From Paracoccaceae bacterium (GTDB lineage: Bacteria; Pseudomonadota; Alphaproteobacteria; Rhodobacterales; Rhodobacteraceae): a stretch of 64,000 bases of DNA. The position numbers and the translations under genes are program-made. Each line of letters begins with the position of its first letter. Within the stretch, counting starts at the first letter, position 1. The notes under the pieces were generated by a model. The model had not been told where the DNA came from and ran no database searches. It worked only from the letters and a program-made list of their open reading frames with translations. Positions 19,310-29,800 of this stretch are shown here, piece by piece. The stretch is taken from assembly GCA_004153385.1 (NCBI GenBank), contig SDAL01000001.1:682001-746000 (forward strand). Reading direction: 5' to 3'.

Positions 19310-21793
19310 CTACTCGGCCTCGGCGGACGGGGGCATGGGATTGCGCGGCAAAAGATGCGTGATACCGGCCGCCGCGGCCCGCGCCAGTTCTGGGTCAAGC
19401 GACATCGGGATATATTCACCGCGCCGCCACAGCTCCGACAGGTCATCGTAATGCGGCGAGAGCGGATGGCCCGATTGTCCCGTTGCGATGATAAACACCG
19501 AACTGTCGGGATCGGCCAGGTCATACACCCCGCGATACCCTGCGGCCTGAATATTGCTGAACGGCATCGTGCCCTTGCTTGCAGTGGATCCGCGCATCAG
19601 CGTGAAATCACCACCCGATGTGGATTGGCGGATATTTACAAACCAACCCAGCACGGGCGTTTGGCCCAGTACCGGATGGTCCTGATGCGCCTCATGTGCA
19701 TCCCCCCAACGCCAGCTTTCGATATTGCCGCCATATTTCTGTTTGAGCGACAAAAGCGCCTCGTCAAGCGAGATCCGCGCGATGTCGCTGCAGGTTTCTG
19801 TTTGCGCTGATTGCACGACATTGCACCAATGGCCTGCACCTTGCGTATTGCGAAACACACGTTCGATGAAGAGCGGATCGACACGTTCGAAGCTGCTGGC
19901 CAGAGGACCCAGTTCATCGCGCAGCAGGCGATGCTGCAGCCGGTTCATCCACGCGGCATAGATCAGCGGTTCGGGCAAATGCTCCGACATTTCACCATCC
20001 CACGCGGCCAGCAATTCCAGCGCGCGCTGCCGCAACCGCTCGGGCGTGCCTTCCTCGGCCGCTGTACCGGTATACCAAAGATCGCCACCCACCAGCGGCA
20101 ACAGCCCGCGTGCCGCAGGGCTTACAGTATCCAGCTGGGCCGAGATAAAGCTTTCGCGGGAATGGACCTCACGCTCGCCCATCAACCGGGTCAGCCGCTG
20201 GATGCGCTGCGTATCGCCCCAGTCAAAGCTGACGTTCTGGGGAAAAGGCCTGTTGATTGTCTTGTTGTTTGTGTTCATCACCAGCCCGTTTGCGGGATCG
20301 CGCATGTGGGGGTTCGTGTCATAGGGCAGGCGGCCCTGCCACTGGTTCTGGCGCTGCCAACCTGCCGACGGCATACGGCCTTGGGTTTCATGGGCAGGGT
20401 CGCGTTTGGGAATGGCCCCCACGGTTTGAAAAGCCACACCGGTTTGATCGGCCAGCATCAGGTTCAGCGCGGGCGCGATAAAGGTCTCGCCCGCTTTCAC
20501 GGCCGCATTGATATCTGTGGCCTGCATCAACTGACGCGCTGCACTCATCGTGGTATCTGCGGGGTCCAGCGCGGTCCAGCTGACGGACATGACCGTGCCC
20601 GGTGGCGTGACCGTGGCAAGGTCGAAATGCGTGCCGGGAAGAACCGGGCCGTTTTGGGTGGCGCGCAGGGTCAGCGTGATAGGCGCGTGGTCCTTGATGC
20701 GGATAATCTCGTGGCGGGTCTCGAACTCGGCCCAGCCATCGCTGGTGCGGTAGCGTTGATGGTCCTTGGGGTCGAGCTGCTCGACATGCAGATCCATATC
20801 ATCGACATAGGCTGCCGTGATGCCCCATGCCATATGGCTGTTACGCCCCGTAATTATCAACGGAACGCCCGGAATACTTGCGCCGATAACACCGCCCGAT
20901 TTCAGCTGCAAGCGCGCCAGATACCAGATCGCGGGTGCGCTTAGACCCAGATGCGGGTCGTTGGCCAGCAAAGCCCCGCCTGCCGCCGAACGCTCCGGTG
21001 CGGCCGCCCATGCATTTGACGCGCCCGCCAGACCGTTTTGCGGGAAGGGCGAGAGCGCGGGCTCCAGCTGCGCCTGACGTGACGCTCTGGGCACATCGGG
21101 GAAAAGCGTGCCATAGCTTGGCAATGCAGGTTCGGGCGTGCCCGGGCTTTCGGGCAGCAGGTCGCGCACCCAATCGGGATCAAGCAAAGAGACGCGCGCG
21201 CGGCGCACCTCACGGTCGAACTGACTGTTCAACTCCACCGACATCAGTTTCAAAATCGCAAGGGAATCTGCGGGGGTCCAGTACGCGATCGAGCTGTCGA
21301 AGAGGAAGAATTCCGGTGCGCCACGGCCCATGGCCCCCTTGTTGACCTGCTCGATCCACTGGTTGATCCCGTCCGAATAGGCCTCGAGCGCGTCACGGGT
21401 TTCAGGGTCTTGTGACGCAACAGAGCGCATGGCCGCACGATACAACCCCAGCCTGCGCATCAACTCGTCGGTTTTCACGGTCGACGTTCCGAACACCTCC
21501 GACAGCCGCCCCTGAACCGTGCGCCGCAACATGACCATTTGCCATAGGCGGTCTTGGGCATGTGCAAGGCCAAGCCCGAAATACACATCGCGGTCCGTCT
21601 GGCCAAAAATATGGGGAACATCCTCGGTCGAACGTACAATATCAACCGGTGCCGAAATGCCCGCGACCGTAAAGCTTGCGTTATAATCGGGCAGGGAGCG
21701 TGATCCGAAATACCACACACCCATGATCCCCAGCAGGGCAATGACCAGCGCGACGGTGATGATACGGACCATCCAGCGAAAAAGTTTGAACAT
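19310..21793 (-). CDS. Penicillin acylase family hydrolase (Ntn hydrolase)
   Basis: An 827-residue precursor with an N-terminal membrane or signal helix (about residues 8-28). The family order is clear: alpha chain with STEDVPHIFGQTDRDVYFGLG, then the self-cleavage site GLAGASNAWA (new N-terminal Ser near residue 260), then beta-chain motifs GGALLANDPHLGLSAPAIWY and GRNSHMAWGITAAYVDDMDL. These enzymes cleave amide bonds of beta-lactams, acyl-homoserine lactones or acyl-amino acids in the periplasm. The substrate cannot be read from sequence; quorum-signal breakdown is one possibility. It stands alone and ends at a terminator. Confidence 0.9.
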   Translation of the reverse strand: MFKLFRWMVRIITVALVIALLGIMGVWYFGSRSLPDYNASFTVAGISAPVDIVRSTEDVPHIFGQTDRDVYFGLGLAHAQDRLWQMVMLRRTVQGRLSEVFGTSTVKTDELMRRLGLYRAAMRSVASQDPETRDALEAYSDGINQWIEQVNKGAMGRGAPEFFLFDSSIAYWTPADSLAILKLMSVELNSQFDREVRRARVSLLDPDWVRDLLPESPGTPEPALPSYGTLFPDVPRASRQAQLEPALSPFPQNGLAGASNAWAAAPERSAAGGALLANDPHLGLSAPAIWYLARLQLKSGGVIGASIPGVPLIITGRNSHMAWGITAAYVDDMDLHVEQLDPKDHQRYRTSDGWAEFETRHEIIRIKDHAPITLTLRATQNGPVLPGTHFDLATVTPPGTVMSVSWTALDPADTTMSAARQLMQATDINAAVKAGETFIAPALNLMLADQTGVAFQTVGAIPKRDPAHETQGRMPSAGWQRQNQWQGRLPYDTNPHMRDPANGLVMNTNNKTINRPFPQNVSFDWGDTQRIQRLTRLMGEREVHSRESFISAQLDTVSPAARGLLPLVGGDLWYTGTAAEEGTPERLRQRALELLAAWDGEMSEHLPEPLIYAAWMNRLQHRLLRDELGPLASSFERVDPLFIERVFRNTQGAGHWCNVVQSAQTETCSDIARISLDEALLSLKQKYGGNIESWRWGDAHEAHQDHPVLGQTPVLGWFVNIRQSTSGGDFTLMRGSTASKGTMPFSNIQAAGYRGVYDLADPDSSVFIIATGQSGHPLSPHYDDLSELWRRGEYIPMSLDPELARAAAAGITHLLPRNPMPPSAEAE

Positions 21794-21969
21794 TCGGTCT
21801 CCGGGGCACGCGGGTGCAGGGCGGGGTGATCCCGGCGGGGATCTTAAACGGCGCAGCGATTGACGCCGCTGGTTTGAGGCTTACTAAGTCAGGCTGTGAT
21901 AAGGATCAACGCGCCTTTGCGATCTCAGGCGGATCAAGATGTCAATAAAAGTTCAACAGGGAGACGGTA

Positions 21970-22842
21970 ATGGCAAAAATTGCATTTCTGGGGCTTGGTG
22001 TGATGGGCTATCCGATGGCGGGCCATCTGCAAACCGCAGGCCATCAGGTCACGGTCTATAACCGCACCGCTGCCAAAGCGCAGGCGTGGGCCAAACACTA
22101 TGGCGGATCACAGGCCGACACGCCTGCCAAGGCCGCGCAGGGGGTCGATTTTGTGATGACCTGCGTGGGTAATGATGAGGATCTACGGGCTGTTTGCACA
22201 GGCCCGGATGGCGCGTTTTCCGGCATGTCGCGCGGGGCCATTCTGGTGGACCATACGACCGTCTCGCCGATGGTCACGCGTGAGTTGTCCCGAAGCGCCT
22301 GTGATCTGGGGCTGGGCTATGTGGATGCACCGATTTCGGGTGGACAGGCTGGCGCGGAAAATGGCGTGCTGTCTGTGATGTGCGGTGGAACGCCCGAGGA
22401 TTTCGATAAGGCCGCGGAAGTGATCGATGCCTATGCCAAGATCTGCCGTCGGTTGGGTGACAGCGGCGCGGGGCAGTTGTGCAAATCGGCCAACCAGATC
22501 GCGATTGCAGGGTTGGTCCAGGGGCTGTCAGAGGCGCTCAGGTTTTCGGAAAAAGCCGGATTGGATATCGCCGATGTCGTCGAGGTGATATCGCAAGGTG
22601 CGGCTGGAAGCTGGCAAATGACCAACCGCTCGCAAACCATGGCCAAGGGCGAGTTTGACCACGGGTTTGCGGTCGACTGGATGCGCAAGGATCTGGGGAT
22701 TTGTCTGAGCACCGCCGAAGAGCTGGGCGCGCCCTTGCCGGTGACGGCGCTGGTTGACCAGTTCTACAAGGACGTGCAGGCGATGGGCGGCGCGCGCTGG
22801 GATACCTCGGCACTGATCGAGCGGTTGCGCAAACTGTCCTGA
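21970..22842 (+). CDS. NAD(P)-dependent beta-hydroxyacid dehydrogenase
   Basis: A 290-residue member of the 3-hydroxyisobutyrate dehydrogenase family. The N-terminal nucleotide fold is MAKIAFLGLGVMGYPMAGHL; the substrate motif is DAPISGGQAGAENG; the catalytic lysine lies in GQLCKSANQI. Members oxidise 3-hydroxyisobutyrate, tartronate semialdehyde or related acids. The residues seen do not fix the substrate. It is a single gene with a GGGAGAC ribosome-binding site, convergent with ssb. Confidence 0.88.
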   Translation: MAKIAFLGLGVMGYPMAGHLQTAGHQVTVYNRTAAKAQAWAKHYGGSQADTPAKAAQGVDFVMTCVGNDEDLRAVCTGPDGAFSGMSRGAILVDHTTVSPMVTRELSRSACDLGLGYVDAPISGGQAGAENGVLSVMCGGTPEDFDKAAEVIDAYAKICRRLGDSGAGQLCKSANQIAIAGLVQGLSEALRFSEKAGLDIADVVEVISQGAAGSWQMTNRSQTMAKGEFDHGFAVDWMRKDLGICLSTAEELGAPLPVTALVDQFYKDVQAMGGARWDTSALIERLRKLS

Positions 22843-22937
22843 AAGAACGTGTGAAACGCCATCCGGGGGCGCCTGTTGCCAGTGCGCCCCCGGATAAAGT
22901 GTCAAGCTGCGATGGCCACGCATGGCCAAAGGCGTCG

Positions 22938-23468
22938 TTAGAACGGGATCTCGTCGTCGAAATCCTGACGACCGCCGCCACCACCGCCCGAGCTGCCGCC
23001 ATCGCCGTAGCCACCGCCCGATGGCGCGTCGCCATACCCGCCGCCTTGGCCACCACCGTAGCCGCCGCCTTGCGAGGCACCGCCGCCGCTGTAACCACCG
23101 CCGTCGCCACCGCCATTGCGGCTATCAAGCAGTGTCAATTCGCCACGATAGGGCCGTAGCACCACTTCGGTGGAATACCGGTCCTGACCCGACTGGTCCT
23201 GCCATTTACGGGTTTCGAGCTGGCCTTCGATATAGACTTTCGAGCCTTTGCGCAGATACTGTTCCGCGATCTTGGCAAGCGGCTCGGAGAAGATCGCAAC
23301 CGAATGCCACTCGGTGCGCTCTTTGCGCTCGCCGGAACTGCGGTCACGCCAGTTTTCCGATGTCGCGATCCGCAAATTGCAGACCTTACCGCCATTTGAA
23401 AAGCTGCGAACCTCCGGGTCACGCCCGAGATTCCCCACCAAAATGACCTTATTTACCGATCCTGCCAT
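22938..23468 (-). CDS. ssb: Single-stranded DNA-binding protein
   Basis: A 176-residue SSB. The OB fold covers about residues 1-112 ([20 protein letters not shown], with [19 protein letters not shown] and [20 protein letters not shown]). A long glycine-rich linker of GGGY-like repeats (about 118-168) leads to the acidic tip DFDDEIPF that recruits repair and replication proteins. The start is placed at MAGSVNK, 99 nt inside the open frame, as in all SSBs. The linker DNA is a degenerate GGC/GGT tandem repeat. Confidence 0.97.
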   Translation of the reverse strand: MAGSVNKVILVGNLGRDPEVRSFSNGGKVCNLRIATSENWRDRSSGERKERTEWHSVAIFSEPLAKIAEQYLRKGSKVYIEGQLETRKWQDQSGQDRYSTEVVLRPYRGELTLLDSRNGGGDGGGYSGGGASQGGGYGGGQGGGYGDAPSGGGYGDGGSSGGGGGGRQDFDDEIPF

Positions 23469-23692
23469 CAACACCTCCGCTGGCTGGCCCACGCATCGCT
23501 GCGCAGTGATTCCGAAACTGATTTGCGCGGGTATAACAGACCCGGCCCGCGTGCAAAGCCCGCACACAGCGAAAACCCGCCCGCATGACGTGGCAGAAAC
23601 CCGGCCAATCGCGGTGGGGGCTTTTCTTGTGCGTCATAGTGGCTATATTCCAGCCAAGCGATCAAGTCAGAAAAATCTGGGGACAGTAACCG

Positions 23693-24316
23693 ATGCATAA
23701 ACGGACCGTGGGAGCGTTGTTCACGCTAACCGCCGGCATGAGCATATTGGCCATGTCATATGCACAAGCAGAAGGCCTTGTGCTCAAAGGGGCATCCTCT
23801 TCCAACCGGTCGCAGTTGTTCAGCAATCAAACGAGCATTCTGGATAGCCGTGCATCCTCGCAATACTCCCATTCGGGCCGCCTCAAGCCGGAAACGAAAA
23901 CCAAATCCGTCGCGTCAAACGCTGATATCCCCTCATATTCAGGGCATTATCGCGGTCAGTTCATGCCGATGGCCCGGGCTGCGGCACAACGTCACAACAT
24001 TCCCACAGATCTGTTCTTGCGCCTTGTTCAGCAAGAAAGCGGCTGGAATCCCAACGCGGTGAGCCACGCGGGCGCACGCGGCCTTGCGCAGTTGATGCCT
24101 GCCACAGCCGCCAAGATGGGGGTGCGCGACATCAGCGATCCACGCCAGAATCTGGAAGGCGGTGCGCGTTATCTGCGTTTGATGTATGATCGTTTCGGAA
24201 ACTGGCGCCATGCGCTTGCTGCGTATAACGCAGGCCCGCAAGCCGTTGCGAAATACAATGGTGTTCCGCCATATCGCGAGACGCGCAACTACGTGACCGT
24301 GATTTTGGGAAGCTGA
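23693..24316 (+). CDS. Lytic transglycosylase (SLT domain), exported
   Basis: A 207-residue protein with a signal peptide (about residues 1-27, ending SYAQA). After a low-complexity Ser-rich region, the Slt fold starts near residue 90: catalytic Glu in [15 protein letters not shown], then [18 protein letters not shown], and [10 protein letters not shown]. It cuts glycan strands of murein to anhydromuropeptides in the periplasm. The catalytic domain is the minimal type. A strong terminator follows at 24354. Confidence 0.92.
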   Translation: MHKRTVGALFTLTAGMSILAMSYAQAEGLVLKGASSSNRSQLFSNQTSILDSRASSQYSHSGRLKPETKTKSVASNADIPSYSGHYRGQFMPMARAAAQRHNIPTDLFLRLVQQESGWNPNAVSHAGARGLAQLMPATAAKMGVRDISDPRQNLEGGARYLRLMYDRFGNWRHALAAYNAGPQAVAKYNGVPPYRETRNYVTVILGS

Positions 24317-24353
24317 TCAGGCGCCTGCGGCGGGAGTGTCGTGATCCAGATCA

Positions 24354-24387
24354 AGATGGCGCATTAAGAAAATGCGCCATCTTTTTT
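24354..24387 (+). terminator. Rho-independent terminator after the lytic transglycosylase
   Basis: A 12-bp perfect stem (AGATGGCGCATT / AATGCGCCATCT) with loop AAGAA, followed by T. It may also stop the convergent SYLF gene from the other side. Confidence 0.9.
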
Positions 24388-24400
24388 GTTCTATTGCCTT

Positions 24401-24952
24401 TTAAGGCAAAATACGTGTGTATTTTGTACCTGCCAATGACGCGCCCGCGATCAGGCCGGCCTGGCCGAAGACCAGTGCAATTACAGGGGCTTGTGAAGTG
24501 GTGGTATCCACGCCAAGCGAACCGCCGCGATCTGGCAAAGCGTAGCGCGCATCGGCACCTAACTGCCAGCCATCCGCACGCCGGAAAGCGGCCAGAGATT
24601 CTGGCGTCATGAAGAATAATGCATGCGCATATTGTTGCGCACCGATCTGGAAACCGACCGAGGCCGAAGTGGCCACATAATAGTCGACAGTTGCATCATT
24701 GATCCGCAAAGCGCCCCGCCCATATGCGCCGCCGATGCCGAAGCCTGCCTCTGTCATAAGCGGCATGTAGAGAATGCCTACCGCTTTGTTCATCAGATCC
24801 TGCGTGCCCGGATATTGGCGCAAAAGATAGGCATGGGTGGCATCAACGCGGGCATCGATCTGAGTGCCCGCATTCGACCCGATGCCATTACCGCAAGCCG
24901 CCAGACCACAGGTTGCGCCTGCCGTTGCCAGAAGGGTTCGTCTGGAAATCAT
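24401..24952 (-). CDS. SYLF-domain (YSC84-type) lipoprotein
   Basis: A 183-residue protein. The N-terminus MISRRTLLATAGATCGLAAC has a twin-arginine-like pair and a lipobox (LAAC, Cys20), so it is likely a Tat or Sec exported lipoprotein. The rest matches the SYLF/DUF500 fold: AVGILYMPLMTEAGFGIGGAYGRG and ATSASVGFQIGAQQYAHALFF. SYLF domains bind lipids in eukaryotes; the bacterial role is unknown. It is convergent with the transglycosylase. Confidence 0.85.
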   Translation of the reverse strand: MISRRTLLATAGATCGLAACGNGIGSNAGTQIDARVDATHAYLLRQYPGTQDLMNKAVGILYMPLMTEAGFGIGGAYGRGALRINDATVDYYVATSASVGFQIGAQQYAHALFFMTPESLAAFRRADGWQLGADARYALPDRGGSLGVDTTTSQAPVIALVFGQAGLIAGASLAGTKYTRILP

Positions 24953-25074
24953 TTAATTGCCTCTTGCTCGAAATGGGGCGTTCAACCCTGTAAAGAAAAG
25001 TAAACACTAATGGAACTTTTCTGCGGTGTCACTTCCGGTTGGGCTTGTAACCGCGCGGGTGTGCGGGTTTCGGC

Positions 25075-26079
25075 CTAAGCGCCGTTGGCCAATGCGCGGG
25101 CGGCCGCCGGTGCGAAATAGGTCAAAATACCGTCGCAACCTGCGCGGCGGAATCCCAGCAGGCTTTCAAGCATCATCTTGTCATGGTCCATCCAGCCGTT
25201 TTGCACAGCCGCCATCGCCATCGCATATTCGCCAGACACCTGATAGGCATAGGTCGGGACGCCGAATGCATCCTTGACCCGACGGCAAACGTCTAGGTAG
25301 GGCTGGCCGGGTTTGATCATGACCATATCCGCACCTTCTGCCAGATCACGGGCAACAAGGCGCAATGCCTCATCGGAATTGCCAGGGTTCATCTGGTACG
25401 TTTTCTTGTCACCTTTCAGCGCATTCGATGCGCCCACCGCATCACGAAAGGGGCTGTAATACGTGCTTGCGAATTTTGCCGAATAGCTGAGGATAGAGAC
25501 CTGACCATGGCCGGCCGCCTCCAGCGCCTCGCGCATTGCCAGAATACGCCCGTCCATCATATCCGAAGGCCCCAAGATATCGGCACCGGATTCAGCCTGA
25601 GCGATAGCCATTTTCACCAGTAATTCAACGGTTTCGTCGTTAAGAATGACACCATCCTTGACCAAACCGTCATGTCCGTTTGCGTTATAGGGATCAAGCG
25701 CGATATCGGTCATGATCGCCAGTTCCGGCACGCGTGCCTTGATCGCACGGATCACCCGATTGGTGATGTTGTCGGGGTTCCACGCCTCTTCGCAATATTC
25801 GGTTTTGACCGACGGATCGGTATAGGGAAAAAGACAGATCGCAGGAATGCCCAGTCCGGCGGCTTCCTCGGCGGCGCGCACCGCGCCCTCAAGCGTGCGG
25901 CGACTGACCCCCGGCATCGAGGGCACCTCGACATCCGCGCCCGCCACATCTGTGACAAAAATCGGCCAGATAAGGTCTTTGACGCTCAGGCGGTTTTCTT
26001 GCGCCAGATCGCGCAGCGCAGCCGTACGACGCAAGCGGCGCATCCGTGTTGTGGGGAACGGCGGAAGGATCGGTGTCAT
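25075..26079 (-). CDS. hemB: Delta-aminolevulinic acid dehydratase (porphobilinogen synthase)
   Basis: A 334-residue enzyme that joins two 5-aminolevulinate molecules to porphobilinogen in tetrapyrrole synthesis. The Schiff-base lysine lies in ADMVMIKPGQPYLDV, and the second active-site lysine in SYSAKFASTYYSPFRDA. Where zinc enzymes have three cysteines, this one reads DIALDPYNANGHDG (125-138), so it belongs to the cysteine-free type as in Rhodobacter. I placed the start at MTPILPPFP (26079), since the longer frame overlaps the divergent gene. Confidence 0.95.
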   Translation of the reverse strand: MTPILPPFPTTRMRRLRRTAALRDLAQENRLSVKDLIWPIFVTDVAGADVEVPSMPGVSRRTLEGAVRAAEEAAGLGIPAICLFPYTDPSVKTEYCEEAWNPDNITNRVIRAIKARVPELAIMTDIALDPYNANGHDGLVKDGVILNDETVELLVKMAIAQAESGADILGPSDMMDGRILAMREALEAAGHGQVSILSYSAKFASTYYSPFRDAVGASNALKGDKKTYQMNPGNSDEALRLVARDLAEGADMVMIKPGQPYLDVCRRVKDAFGVPTYAYQVSGEYAMAMAAVQNGWMDHDKMMLESLLGFRRAGCDGILTYFAPAAARALANGA

Positions 26080-26233
26080 GGCATATCTCCGTTTCTTATC
26101 ATTGAGGTGCCACGTTACTGCCGTGTTCTCAAGACCTATCGGGAACAAATGCCCGTGCAGTGACCTCGCGTGCGATCGTGGTGCTTTCCCCTGCCTTTTG
26201 CATCGGCTAGACAAAGGACAGCCGATATGACGA

Positions 26234-26788
26234 ATGAAAGCAGTGCCTGTGACATTTCTGGATCTTTTCGCCGCAATGATCGATACAAGATCATTTTCCA
26301 GCATCTGGTATTGGGGCCTTCTGGCGATCATGTGGTCACTGGCTGGCATCCGTATCCTGGGCGTGCCGTTCGATCAGGTCATCCGCTACAGAACCGCGCC
26401 AGCAAGCGCCGGCCATGACCTTCTTATGCATGCCAAGGCAGAAGTGTCGCGCAGACAAGGGGCAGGCGGGATCGGCGCCATCGGGCTAACCGCCGTTGTG
26501 TGCTTTGTCCTGAGCATGATCTTCATGCTGGGATTTATTTACAAGATCGAGCTGAGCCAGGCGGTGTTTTTTCTGGCATTGCCACAAGCCATACTCGCAG
26601 CAAGCGGGGCCCGTACACGTTTGCGCCTTGCGTCGGCAGTAGCAGAGCAACGCGCCGACCTTGTGGCGCAGATCCTATCGCGCAGGCGGCGGAACATTCA
26701 GTTGCTGGGGCTGTTATTCATTCTGCTGACCGCGTTTTGGGGCATGCTGCATACACTGGCCCGTAGCTTCATGGGCATCGGGTACTAA
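26234..26788 (+). CDS. Membrane protein of the type annotated as component of SufBCD complex
   Basis: A 184-residue protein with three or four membrane helices (about 25-45, 80-105, 110-128, 155-177) and a basic loop (RTRLRLASAVAEQRADLVAQILSR is split between helices). Orthologues in Rhodobacteraceae are often labelled component of SufBCD complex, but I see no Fe-S assembly motif, so I treat the function as unknown. It is divergent from hemB and lies 53 nt before mfd. Confidence 0.7.
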   Translation: MKAVPVTFLDLFAAMIDTRSFSSIWYWGLLAIMWSLAGIRILGVPFDQVIRYRTAPASAGHDLLMHAKAEVSRRQGAGGIGAIGLTAVVCFVLSMIFMLGFIYKIELSQAVFFLALPQAILAASGARTRLRLASAVAEQRADLVAQILSRRRRNIQLLGLLFILLTAFWGMLHTLARSFMGIGY

Positions 26789-26841
26789 ACTTCTACGCTA
26801 ATACGTTACACTAAAGCCTTATAGGCAGTAGGTTTTTTCGC

Positions 26842-29800
26842 ATGACTCATCTTCTTCTTTCCGGTGCCCCAGAAGGGTATGATGCAAAACTTCTGGCCCG
26901 AGAGCTGGAGCGCGGGAAGTCCGTAATTCATGTTGCGCGCGACGACCGGCGGTTGGAGGCGATGCGCACGGCGTTACAGTTTTTTGCACCCGATGCTGTG
27001 GTACTGAACTTTCCTGCATGGGATTGCCTGCCCTATGACCGCGTCTCGCCCAATCCCGACGTGTCTGCAAACCGCATGGCAACACTGGCGGCGCTGGCCA
27101 CGGGCGTCCCCGGGCCCTTTGTGCTACTCACAACGCTTTCGGCCGCGATGCAAAAAATTCCAGCACGCAAGGTTTTGAAAGAGAACGCTTTCAGTGCACG
27201 CGTGGGCGGGCAGCTTAATGACGGCGCGCTGAAAACATTTCTGTCGCGTATGGGGTTCTCGCCGGTCTCCACCGTGTCCGAGCCGGGGGATTATGCCATC
27301 CGCGGCGGGATTATCGATATCTTTCCCCCTGGCGAAAGCGGCCCGATACGTCTGGATCTTTGGGGGGATGTGCTGGACGGGGCGCGGCGTTTTGACCCGG
27401 CGACGCAGCGCACATCTGAAAAACTGACCAAAATCGAGTTGGCACCAGTCTCGGAAGTCATTCTTGATGATGCTTCGATCACGCGCTTTAGGCAGAATTA
27501 CCGGATCGAATTTGGTGCAGGCGGGGCGGATGATCCACTCTACGAGGCAGTGTCTGCGGGGCGCAAACATGCGGGCATGGAGCATTGGCTAGGGTTTTTC
27601 CACGACCATCTGGAAACGATTTTTGACTATATCCCCGATGCAAGCGTCATGCTGGACGAAAATATTACCGTTTTGCATGATGCGCGCTGGATTCAGATTA
27701 CGGATCAATATGATACGCGCTGCGAGGCGATGCGCCGCCGTGATCGCGTAGACAGCGTTTATAAACCCGCGCCACCTGCCTTGCTGTATCTGGATGAACC
27801 GGCTTGGGTGCACGTGTTATCCGAACGTCGTGTGTTGAAGTTGCAAGTCCTCGAGGCGCCGCCCGGTCCGGGAATACTGAATGCCCAAAGCCGGTTAGGT
27901 CGCAACTTTGCCCCTGAGCGTCAGCAAGAAAACATTAGTCTTTTCGGTGCATTGCGCGAACATATTCAATCAAGACTTCCAGATGGGCCTGTCGTCATCG
28001 CCTCGTGGTCCGAAGGGGCGCGCGAACGCTTGGGCGGGCTGATGGCAGATGAGGGTTTGACCAACACGCGTCTGATACGGGATGCGCGCGAAATCGGGCC
28101 GGGTGTAAACCTGACGATATGGGCGCTTGATCAGGGGTTCGAGGTGCGCGCAAAGGACGGTGCGCCAGCCCTGACCGTGATTTCCGAGCAAGACGTGTTG
28201 GGTGACCGGTTGATCCGCAAACCCAAGAAAAAACGCAAAGCCGACAATTTCCTGACAGAGGCCCAATCGCTGACACCAGGGGATTTGGTCGTGCACGTGG
28301 ACCACGGCGTGGGCCGCTACAAAGGGCTGGAGACGGTGGACGCGCTTGGCGCACCGCTTGACTGCGTGCTGCTGGAGTACGCAGGCGGCGACAGGCTGTT
28401 TGTGCCAGTGGTGAATATCGAGTTGTTAAGCCGTTTCGGCCACGAAGAGGGCCTGCTCGACAAACTTGGCGGCGGCGCGTGGCAGGCCAAAAAAGCCAAG
28501 TTGAAAGAACGTATCCGGCAGGTGGCCGACAAGCTTATGCGGATCGCGGCTGAGCGTTATTTGCAAAAAGCCCCGATTTTGGAGGCGCCGCATCACGAAT
28601 GGGAAGCCTTCGCCGCACGTTTTCCCTACAGTGAAACCGATGACCAGATGTCCGCGATCGATGATGTGGTGGGCGATCTGAAATCGGGCACGCCGATGGA
28701 TAGGCTGGTTGTGGGGGATGTGGGTTTCGGCAAAACCGAAGTCGCCATGCGCGCGGCCTTCATCGCAGCCAATTCCGGCGCACAAGTCGCTGTAATTGCG
28801 CCAACAACCCTATTGGCCCGCCAGCACTACAAAACATTCGAGGAACGGTTCCGCGCCACGGCGATCAATGTTCGCCCGCTCTCGCGATTTGTTTCTGCCA
28901 AGGAGGCGGCCGCCACGCGCCAAGGCTTGGCCGATGGTACGGTGGACATCGTGATCGGCACACATGCGGTACTGGCCAAGGCAGTCCGGTTTTTCAATCT
29001 CGGACTGTTGGTGATTGACGAAGAACAGCATTTCGGCGTGCAACACAAAGAACGCCTGAAGGAAATGCGGGCGGAAATCCATGTATTGACCCTGACTGCC
29101 ACGCCCATTCCGCGCACCTTGCAGCTATCGCTGACCGGGGTGCGGGATTTGTCGGTCATCGGCACGCCCCCCGTCGACCGGTTGGCGATCCGCACGTATG
29201 TGTCCGAATTCGACGCGGTGACCATCCGCGAGGCGCTGCTGCGCGAGCGCTATCGCGGCGGGCAAAGCTTTTACGTTGTGCCACGCATCAGCGATCTTGA
29301 AGAGGTCGAGGCATTCCTGCGCGACGAGGTGCCGGAGGTGAGCGTGGTCATTGCGCATGGCCAGATGGCGGCGGGCGAACTGGATGACCGGATGAACGCG
29401 TTCTATGATGGCAAGTATGACGTCATTCTTGCCACAACGATCGTTGAATCGGGGCTGGATATTCCGACGGCAAATACGATGATCATCCACCGTGCCGATA
29501 TGTTCGGGCTAAGCCAGTTGTACCAGATCAGAGGGCGGGTGGGCCGTGCGAAAATGCGTGCCTATTGCTATCTGACCACGAAACCCAGAATGCCACTGAC
29601 CCCGCAGGCCACCAAACGATTGCGGCTGTTAGGCTCGATGGACAGTCTGGGTGCAGGGTTCAATCTTGCCAGCCAAGACATGGACTTGCGTGGGGCAGGC
29701 AACCTATTGGGCGAAGAACAGTCCGGCCATATCAAGGAAGTTGGATACGAGCTTTACCAAGCTATGCTGGAGGAAACCATCGCCAAGCTGAAAGCCGGAG

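Noticed and set aside
19811-20944. 377-codon open frame antisense to the penicillin acylase gene
   Set aside because: Composition is typical of a shadow frame (many His, Gln, Arg); the opposite strand encodes a clear enzyme.
22980-23110. Tandem GGC/GGT-rich repeat at the end of ssb as a possible minisatellite
   Set aside because: It is the coding sequence of the usual glycine-rich SSB linker.
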